NCBI GenBank assembly: GCA_030614585.1
Contig: JAUWTT010000073.1
Span: forward strand, 1-11,177
DNA: 11,177 nt
Origin: Acidobacteriota bacterium
Lineage (GTDB): Bacteria > Acidobacteriota > UBA6911 > RPQK01 > JAPXNP01
Direction of reading: 5' to 3'
Shown one piece after another: positions 6,336 through 11,177 of the stretch (position 1 is the stretch's first letter; every line of letters starts with the position of its first letter). Below the pieces are notes generated by a model that saw only the letters and a program-made list of their open reading frames with translations, searched no databases and was not told the DNA's origin. Position numbers and translations under genes: made by a program.

Positions 6336-7637
6336 TCAAGATGGAGAGGCCGTCCTGCTCACCAGATTAAGCAGATCGAAGAAGCCGGGGAACGAGATGT
6401 CGGCACAAGCGGGTTCGTCGATTTCGATCCCGTCCTGTGAAATGAGTCCGGCAATAGCGAAGGACATGGCGATACGGTGATCGCCAAACGTGCGGATTGT
6501 CCCCCCTCGCAATTGCTGTCCTGGTGGGATAGCGAACCCGTCTGGGTACTCCTCGATTTCGATACCCAACGCGCTGAGATTCTGGACTATGGATTGGATT
6601 CGGTCCGACTCTTTGTGTCTTAGTTCAGCAGCGTCTCCAATCTGAAGGCCATTCTTGAGGCGAGTTCCGAGGACGGCCAGAATTGGGATTTCGTCGATGA
6701 GGTTGGGTATCCAACTGCCTTCGATCCTCTCAGGAAAGTTCTCGAGAAAACTCGCATCGTATCGAACAGTAACGTCTGCCCAAGGTTCCGACGATACTTC
6801 CCTTTGGTTTTCCAGACTGATTCGGGCTCCAGAGTTCCGCAGCAAAGTCAGCAACCCTGATCTCGTTGGGTTGACTCCGAGGTTATTGATCCGAAGTTGC
6901 GAACCTGGAATCAGAAGAGCGGCGACAATAAAGTAGATGGCGGAGGAGATGTCTCCCGGTACATGAACCTGTGTACCCCTGGGTTCGGAGGGACCCCAAA
7001 CAGAGAGTTCTGTCCCGACTTTTTCGAAACGAACCCCGAAAACCGGAAGGACTCTCTCCGTGTGATCCCGACTCTGCGTTTTCTCGATAACTGTGGTCTT
7101 GCCGCTTGCGGTCAGGCCGGCCAGAAGGACACAAGATTTGACTTGGGCGCTGGCCACCGGAAGCTCATAGCAGATCGGAGCTAACTGAGTTCCATCGATA
7201 GCCAAGGGTGGAAATTTGCCATCACGAGCCACGATTCTGGCACCCATTCGGGTCAGAGGTTCCACTATACGAGCCATGGGACGGCGGTTGAGAGATTCGT
7301 CACCAGCGATTGTTGTCTTGATTGATGCTGACGAAAGCAGAGCCGACAAAAGGCGGATCGTCGTCCCGCTGTTCCCTGCATCGAGGGACTGCTCAGGCGA
7401 TTTGACTGCCCGCCAACCGTCGCTCTCGATTTCGACGTCATCGCCGACCTTTCGTACGGAGCAGCCAAGGCGCTCGACGCAGGCCAGGGTGGACCAGCAG
7501 TCTTTACTGGTGGAAAAACCTGTAATGCTCGTATGCCCGGTCGCCATTGCGCCCAAAATCCCGTAACGATGTGAGATGGACTTGTCTCCGGGAACCTCAA
7601 TCGCACCTTCAAGTCGTTGTGCCGGTTCAATCTGCAT
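6336..7637 (-). CDS. aroA: 3-phosphoshikimate 1-carboxyvinyltransferase (EPSP synthase), class II type
   Basis: AroA (433 aa, usual length) joins phosphoenolpyruvate to shikimate-3-phosphate in the cytoplasm, the sixth step toward chorismate and the aromatic amino acids. Conserved parts are PGDKSISHR (16-24), LDAGNSGTTIRL (85-96), RRPM near 118-121, SAQVK (163-167), RDHTE (190-194), NPTR (256-259), DEIP with the probable catalytic Asp315, RHKESDR (340-346) and FGDHRIAMS (384-392). The set GDKS, SAQxK, RDHTE and NPTR is the published signature of class II EPSP synthases, which tend to be less sensitive to glyphosate. The ATG at 7635-7637 overlaps the end of uvrB by 11 nt and has AGGGGGAG at 7644-7651, 6 nt upstream, so translation is probably coupled to uvrB. 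It ends in TGA and I see no defect in it. Confidence 0.95.
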   Translation of the reverse strand: MQIEPAQRLEGAIEVPGDKSISHRYGILGAMATGHTSITGFSTSKDCWSTLACVERLGCSVRKVGDDVEIESDGWRAVKSPEQSLDAGNSGTTIRLLSALLSSASIKTTIAGDESLNRRPMARIVEPLTRMGARIVARDGKFPPLAIDGTQLAPICYELPVASAQVKSCVLLAGLTASGKTTVIEKTQSRDHTERVLPVFGVRFEKVGTELSVWGPSEPRGTQVHVPGDISSAIYFIVAALLIPGSQLRINNLGVNPTRSGLLTLLRNSGARISLENQREVSSEPWADVTVRYDASFLENFPERIEGSWIPNLIDEIPILAVLGTRLKNGLQIGDAAELRHKESDRIQSIVQNLSALGIEIEEYPDGFAIPPGQQLRGGTIRTFGDHRIAMSFAIAGLISQDGIEIDEPACADISFPGFFDLLNLVSRTASPS

Positions 7638-9372
7638 CTGGGTCTCCCCCTAGCTCCAGCTGGATTTTCTGGAGTTTCTGAATCTGGTCCCTATACTTTG
7701 CCGCCTTTTCAAACTCAAATTTCTCCGCCGCAGATTTCATCCGACTTTGTAGTCTCTTGACCTCGGATTCAATTTCGGCGCTCGACTGATACTCCTCGAT
7801 GTCCTCTGCAACGGCGGGTAAATCGTAGTAATCGAGTTGGGTCATCTCCAACAGCAAGGCGTCGACAGGCTTCAGGATCGTCTGAGGAGTGATCCCGTTA
7901 GCGCGGTTGTATGCCTCTTGTATTTTTCTCCGCCGATTGGTCTCATCAATCGCCCTGTTCATTGAACCGGTTATGGTATCTGCGTAAAAGATGACCATTC
8001 CGTTCAGGTTTCTAGCGGCACGTCCAGCCATTTGGATCAGTGATGTATCGCTGCGTAAAAAACCTTCCTTGTCCGCATCGAGGATCGCGACAAGTGAAAC
8101 CTCTGGCAGGTCAAGGCCTTCTCTGAGCAGGTTCACGCCGACCAGCACATCGAACCTTCCCAGCCTCAGGTCCCTCAGAATCCTGATCCGTTCCAGGGTC
8201 TCAATTTCCGAATGAAGATACCTCACGAGGACACCAACTTCGGTGTAGTACTCGGTCAATTCTTCGGCCATCCTCTTGGTCAAAGTAGCCACCAGGGTCC
8301 GCTCTCCTGCAGAAACACGCTGTCGGATCTCTTCCAGTAGATCATCGATCTGGTTTTCAACCGGGCGAACATCGATGAGAGGGTCCATGAGTCCCGTTGG
8401 TCGGATGATCTGTTCAACAATTTCGCCGCCGCAAAGTTCCAGCTCAAAAGCTCTGGGAGTGGCTGAAACAAAGAGTGTCTGCGGTCGCCTTTCCTCAAAC
8501 TCTTGAAAGTTCAAGGGCCTGTTATCGAGGGCGGATGGAAGACGAAAGCCGTAGTTCACGAGGTTGAGCTTCCGCGATCGATCTCCCTTGTACATTCCCC
8601 TGACTTGAGGGAGGGTAACGTGGCTCTCATCGATGACAAGCAGTGAATCGGAAGGCAAGTAGTCCATCAAGGTAGGAGGCGCTTCTCCCGGCCGGCGTCC
8701 CGTCAGGTGCCGTGAATAGTTCTCAATCCCACGGCAGTAACCCATGGCCTTGATCATCTCCAGATCAAACATGGTTCTCTGATGGATACGTTCCAACTCG
8801 AGGGATCGACCTTCGGACTCAAGTTGCGATTCCAGCTGCTGGAGTTCCCGGCGAATGCTTTCGACCGCACCGTTCCACTGTTCCTTTGGAATTACGTAGT
8901 GGCTTCGAGGATAAATCGGAACCCGTTCGTGTCTTTTCAGAGTTCTTCCGGTGATCACGTCGAAGTGGGAAAGGGCCTCTATTTCGTCACCAAAGAGCTC
9001 GATCCTGAGTCCGTAGTCTTCGTACGAGAGGACAATCTCGATGACATCGCCTCGGACTCTGAAAGTTCCTCGTTCAAGTCCAAAGTCGTTCCTTTCGAAC
9101 TGGAGCTCAATAAGTCGTCTCAAGATCTCGCGCCTGCTGATGTGCTGGCCCTTTTCGAGCATTAGGAGCATTCCGTAATAAGCTTCCGGGGATCCCAAAC
9201 CGTAAATGCAGCTGACACTGCAAACGATGATGCAGTCGCGCCGTTCGAAAAGGGATCGTGTCGCCGAGTGCCGCATTCGATCGATTTCATCGTTGATGGT
9301 GGCTTCCTTTTCGATGTAGGTGTCCGTGGATGCGATATAAGCTTCGGGCTGGTAGTAATCGTAGTAGCTCAC
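7627..9372 (-). CDS. uvrB: UvrB C-terminal part: beta-hairpin, helicase domains and UVR motif (581 aa from GTG)
   Basis: This is the remainder after the stop, beginning with the GTG at 9370-9372 that normally encodes Val in FVSYYDYY. It carries the DNA-clamping beta-hairpin (YYDYYQPEAY through ERRD), the DESH Walker B box at fragment residues 248-251, LPSALDNRPL, FVSATP, RPTGLMDP, the helicase C-terminal motifs LREGLDLPEVSL and DADKEGFLR, and GRAARN at 450-455. A UVR motif for UvrC contact lies at about 535-568 (MKSAAEKFEFEKAAKYRDQI). Without Walker A it cannot hydrolyse ATP. The GTG comes only 3 nt past the TAA, so reinitiation is conceivable, but no clear ribosome-binding site is seen. Confidence 0.8.
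   Translation of the reverse strand: MSYYDYYQPEAYIASTDTYIEKEATINDEIDRMRHSATRSLFERRDCIIVCSVSCIYGLGSPEAYYGMLLMLEKGQHISRREILRRLIELQFERNDFGLERGTFRVRGDVIEIVLSYEDYGLRIELFGDEIEALSHFDVITGRTLKRHERVPIYPRSHYVIPKEQWNGAVESIRRELQQLESQLESEGRSLELERIHQRTMFDLEMIKAMGYCRGIENYSRHLTGRRPGEAPPTLMDYLPSDSLLVIDESHVTLPQVRGMYKGDRSRKLNLVNYGFRLPSALDNRPLNFQEFEERRPQTLFVSATPRAFELELCGGEIVEQIIRPTGLMDPLIDVRPVENQIDDLLEEIRQRVSAGERTLVATLTKRMAEELTEYYTEVGVLVRYLHSEIETLERIRILRDLRLGRFDVLVGVNLLREGLDLPEVSLVAILDADKEGFLRSDTSLIQMAGRAARNLNGMVIFYADTITGSMNRAIDETNRRRKIQEAYNRANGITPQTILKPVDALLLEMTQLDYYDLPAVAEDIEEYQSSAEIESEVKRLQSRMKSAAEKFEFEKAAKYRDQIQKLQKIQLELGGDPDAD
7644..7651 (-). promoter_or_regulatory. ribosome-binding site of aroA inside the uvrB 3' end
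   Basis: AGGGGGAG lies 6 nt before the aroA ATG and within the last codons of uvrB, which encode GGDPDAD. It fixes the aroA start and explains how ribosomes could pass from uvrB to aroA. Confidence 0.7.
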
Positions 9373-9375
9373 GAA

Positions 9376-9378
9376 TTA
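9376..9378 (-). other. in-frame TAA inside uvrB
   Basis: On the minus strand the codons read GCT GTC GAG TAA TTC GTG AGC TAC TAC. Frame is kept on both sides. The aligned family residue is Tyr. Context after the stop (TTC GTG) does not resemble a known readthrough signal. Confidence 0.9.
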
Positions 9379-9705
9379 CTCGACAGCGTTGTTTGGAAAG
9401 AAGTTATTGAACTCCTGGTAGAGTTGAGCCGCCAGCGTTTTGTTGTGGCTGAGTACGAGCGTAGGTCGATTCACTTCGGCAATCAACTTGGCCATCGTAA
9501 ATGTCTTGCCGGACCCAGTGACGCCCAGGAGCACTTGGTCTTTCCTGCCTTTTTTCAGGCCTTCAACGAGCTCAGTGATCGCTGCTGCTTGATCCTCGCT
9601 TGGGGAGAACCTCGAAACCAGCTGGAAGGCTCCCGACCTGGAGAGTGCCTGCCCGTAGGAGATGCCCGAGTATGATAGGTTCGATGGATCTTCCACGCGG
9701 ACCAT
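9376..9705 (-). CDS. uvrB: UvrB N-terminal fragment with Walker A (109 aa)
   Basis: This is the part before the internal stop. It has the UvrB N-terminal element FSPSEDQAAAITEL, the Walker A loop GVTGSGKT at residues 61-68, motif Ia RPTLVLSHNKTLAAQLYQEF and the beginning of the damage-binding region (FFPNNAVE). The first 25 or so residues are not conserved in the family. The frame is open back to an ATG at 9859-9861, but the 52 added residues are basic, of low complexity and not UvrB-like, so I prefer the later start. Alone, the fragment has half an ATP site and should be inactive. Confidence 0.65.
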   Translation of the reverse strand: MVRVEDPSNLSYSGISYGQALSRSGAFQLVSRFSPSEDQAAAITELVEGLKKGRKDQVLLGVTGSGKTFTMAKLIAEVNRPTLVLSHNKTLAAQLYQEFNNFFPNNAVE

Positions 9706-9991
9706 TATACGAGAAGGTTGTCGAGCTTCGGTTCTGAGCTTAAGGCCGCAAACGTACTGAGGTCCAGGTGACGGACTCCTGGCGCCGTTGAGGTGCGTTC
9801 TCGCCTGCTTTTCTCCACGCTTTTGCCTTTGCCCATACCCAGTGATTGAGCCTAATGCCATGTTTGTTAAGGGGTGCCTGCGAGAGTCTTAGGCCGGGTC
9901 AGATGGCGGTGATATGTTCCTTGCCATCCTGGGAGTTGGTGTAAGTGTGCATGCGACCGGCGTCGATGGCCTCAACTAGCAAGGAGAACAG
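9706..9991. other. intergenic region between uvrB and the divergent glycosylasparaginase gene
   Basis: These 286 bases hold the open but unconvincing upstream extension of uvrB (to 9861), a possible gene tail on the minus strand (9899-9979), and the glycosylasparaginase ribosome-binding site (AAGGAG, 9981-9986). I could not place a convincing promoter for either neighbour. A TATAAT on the minus strand at 9704-9709 overlaps the chosen uvrB ATG and has no -35 partner. Confidence 0.5.
9899..9979 (-). pseudogene. possible C-terminal remnant of an unrecognised gene
   Basis: A minus-strand frame ending in TGA at 9899-9901 reads like a real protein end: EAIDAGR followed by MHTYTNSQDGKEHITAI. Most of its codons end in C or G, as in genuine genes here. 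Going upstream, it runs into antisense of the glycosylasparaginase start, so no complete gene exists. I do not recognise the family. It may be the tail of a gene whose front was lost by rearrangement, or a chance frame. Confidence 0.25.
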
Positions 9992-11044
9992 ATGAATCGC
10001 AGGGAATTTGTGAAGACTTCGGTGACGGGTCTGTCCGCAGTAGGCTCCCTCAAGGCCGCGGAATCCAGGGCTCTACCAGTTGTTATTTCAAGTGCTAACG
10101 GGCTTAAGGCAACGCAAAAAGCGATGGAAATAATACGTCGCGGCGAGGACACCCTTGATGCCGTGGTGGCCGGCGTGAACCTGGTCGAAGAAGATCCCAA
10201 TGACCGGTCGGTGGGGTACGGTGGGCTTCCCAACGAACTCGGTGTGGTTCAGTTGGACGCCTCCGTGATGCATGGCCCAACACGTGGAGCCGGTTCCGTA
10301 GCGGCTCTGGAAGGGATAAAGACACCGTCCCGAGTGGCCAAACTGGTAATGGAACGGACTGATCATGTGCTGCTAGTAGGTGAGGGGGCCCAAAAGTTCG
10401 CGTTGGCTATGGGATTCCGGAACGAGGATCTTCTCACGGATGAAGCCAGGGAGATCTGGCTGAAGTGGAAGAGCCAGTTGAACCCGGACGACGACTGGAT
10501 AAACCCGGAAGACCGGGTTTCCGGTTCATTGGCGGATGAAGGAAGGGTGAATCTAAAGAAGGTCCTGAAGTATCACGGGACCATTAACTGCAATGCTGTC
10601 AATGAAAAGGGAGACATTTCAGGGGTAACAACGACCAGCGGACTTTCATTCAAGATTCCGGGCCGAGTCGGAGATTCTCCCATCATTGGGGCCGGGCTGT
10701 ATGTGGACGATGATGTGGGTGCCTGCGGGAGCACGGGAAGAGGTGAGGCTCATCTCAAGGCGTGTGCCAGTTTCATGGTCGTCGAGTTCATGCGGCAGGG
10801 GTTATCACCAGAAGAGGCGGGTCTGCGGGTCCTGAAAAGGATTAGCGAGAACACCGTTGAACCGTATCTGAAAGATGAAGCAGGCCGCCCGAACTTCCAC
10901 CTGCTGTTCTATGTGATCAACAAGAAGGGAGAGTTTGCAGGCGTCTCCATGTACAGCGGTCGCCAATACGCCGTTCACGACGGAAAAGTGAATCGACTTT
11001 GTGACGCGGCGTACCTTTATGAGGCGAAAGATGCGCTAGAGTAG
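9992..11044 (+). CDS. Tat-exported N4-(beta-N-acetylglucosaminyl)-L-asparaginase (glycosylasparaginase) family protein
   Basis: This 350-aa Ntn-hydrolase family member would cleave the amide bond between GlcNAc and Asn, or a related Asn amide, after self-cleavage into two chains. A twin-arginine signal (RREFVK, residues 3-8, then a mild hydrophobic stretch) points to Tat export. Family motifs are EDPNDRSVGYGGLPN (67-81), the cleavage site at His195-Gly196-Thr197, VTTTSG (212-217), GRVGDSPIIGAG (224-235, with substrate-binding Arg225 and Asp228) and STGRGE (247-252). Thr197 would be the nucleophile and first residue of the beta chain. In the well-studied Flavobacterium and human enzymes the residue before Thr is Asp; here it is Gly. 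The early Trp of the substrate pocket is also absent (SSANG). AAGGAG at 9981-9986, 5 nt before the ATG, fixes the start. It ends in TAG and lies divergent from uvrB. Substrate is uncertain. Confidence 0.85.
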   Translation: MNRREFVKTSVTGLSAVGSLKAAESRALPVVISSANGLKATQKAMEIIRRGEDTLDAVVAGVNLVEEDPNDRSVGYGGLPNELGVVQLDASVMHGPTRGAGSVAALEGIKTPSRVAKLVMERTDHVLLVGEGAQKFALAMGFRNEDLLTDEAREIWLKWKSQLNPDDDWINPEDRVSGSLADEGRVNLKKVLKYHGTINCNAVNEKGDISGVTTTSGLSFKIPGRVGDSPIIGAGLYVDDDVGACGSTGRGEAHLKACASFMVVEFMRQGLSPEEAGLRVLKRISENTVEPYLKDEAGRPNFHLLFYVINKKGEFAGVSMYSGRQYAVHDGKVNRLCDAAYLYEAKDALE

Positions 11045-11102
11045 GGGCGAAAGTGACAATAGCCTTGTTTTTTAGAGGTTGTTAGTGAGGCTAATTTCAA
11101 CA

Positions 11103-11177
11103 ATGGAGTCTAAAACGTCCATGAGACACGATCCCGGTGTAGGTAGGTTTGGTTTCTTGATGGCCACATCATTCTTG
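11103..11177 (+). CDS. possible start of a further gene, cut by the right edge
   Basis: An ATG at 11103-11105 opens 25 codons without a stop to the window end. The product ends in GFLMATSFL, which could be the start of a signal peptide after a charged N-terminus (MRHDP from a second ATG at 11121). The only purine-rich element is GAGG about 13 nt upstream, which is far. It is too short to assign, and chance is a fair alternative. Confidence 0.25.
   Translation, partial: MESKTSMRHDPGVGRFGFLMATSFL

Larger units (their letters stand above)
7627..9705 (-). pseudogene. uvrB: uvrB, excinuclease ABC subunit B, interrupted by one in-frame TAA
   Basis: UvrB is the central DNA-damage-verifying helicase-like subunit of nucleotide excision repair, loaded by UvrA and acting with UvrC. 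Taken from the ATG at 9703-9705, the frame has 692 positions, one of them the TAA at 9376-9378, and ends in TGA at 7627-7629. UvrB proteins read AVEYFVSYYDYYQPEAY at this place; here it reads AVE, stop, FVSYYDYYQPEAY. The lost residue is a near-invariant Tyr next to the beta-hairpin that clamps DNA (TAC or TAT to TAA is one base). All other motifs are intact and the frame is unchanged. The start is uncertain: no ribosome-binding site precedes 9705, an in-frame ATG lies at 9861 and a GTG at about residue 4. If the stop terminates, the cell lacks full UvrB. The gene is first in a probable unit with aroA. Confidence 0.85.

Noticed and set aside
9268..9675. Plus-strand frame of 135 codons with hydrophobic stretches
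   Set aside because: It is antisense to the conserved UvrB N-terminal region, across Walker A and the beta-hairpin.
9704..9709. TATAAT on the minus strand as the uvrB -10 box
   Set aside because: It overlaps the chosen ATG, and no -35-like hexamer or extended -10 lies at the right distance.
9706..9861. Longer uvrB start at the ATG at 9859-9861
   Set aside because: The added 52 residues are basic and low in complexity, do not resemble UvrB, and have no ribosome-binding site; kept only as an alternative.
11060..11093. TAGCCT and AGGCTA as a terminator hairpin after the glycosylasparaginase gene
   Set aside because: The stem is only 6 bp with a 22-nt loop, and the T run sits in the loop and not after the stem.

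Overview
The window reads as a piece of chromosome from a Gram-negative, heterotrophic bacterium. It carries a periplasmic PQQ-type sugar dehydrogenase, a LysM lytic transglycosylase with a signal peptide, a Tat-exported glycosylasparaginase, and ordinary housekeeping genes. The style of the ClpB, the sorbosone-dehydrogenase-like protein and the glycosylasparaginase suggests Acidobacteriota or a neighbouring phylum. That placement is from memory of family members, not from a search. I see no phage, transposase, CRISPR array, tRNA or rRNA gene.

Layout, left to right. (1) 1-1106, minus: the first 368 codons of a sorbosone/glucose dehydrogenase-like protein that runs off the left edge. (2) 1107-1253: a divergent intergenic region with a good sigma70-like promoter for the dehydrogenase and a weaker one almost touching clpB. 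(3) 1254-3878, plus: clpB, complete in its domains but cut by one in-frame TAA at 2952-2954, between the middle domain and the second ATPase domain. (4) 3879-4206: a gene-free convergent intergenic region full of 7-8 bp repeats, with an inverted partner further along. (5) 4207-6177, minus: an MltD-like lytic transglycosylase with four LysM domains, two of them a recent internal duplication. (6) 6336-7637, minus: aroA, class II by its motifs. (7) 7627-9705, minus: uvrB, overlapping aroA by 11 nt and also cut by one in-frame TAA, at 9376-9378. (8) 9706-9991: intergenic, perhaps holding the tail of a lost gene. (9) 9992-11044, plus: a Tat-exported glycosylasparaginase-family protein with unusual active-site residues. 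(10) 11045-11177: perhaps the start of another gene.

uvrB-aroA-transglycosylase lie head to tail on the minus strand. The first two are probably translationally coupled, and the third may have its own promoter. The genes do not form a single pathway: they cover protein disaggregation (ClpB), DNA repair (UvrB), aromatic amino acid synthesis (AroA), wall remodelling, sugar oxidation and glycopeptide or asparagine breakdown.

The most notable point is that two highly conserved housekeeping genes, clpB and uvrB, each hold exactly one in-frame TAA while the frame and all key motifs on both sides stay intact. The five visible natural gene ends use TGA (four times) or TAG (once), never TAA. This could be two nonsense mutations, sequence error or alteration, or UAA readthrough or recoding. 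The residues expected at the two sites differ (Glu and Tyr), which argues against a simple codon reassignment. I found no other candidate for a new multi-gene system.
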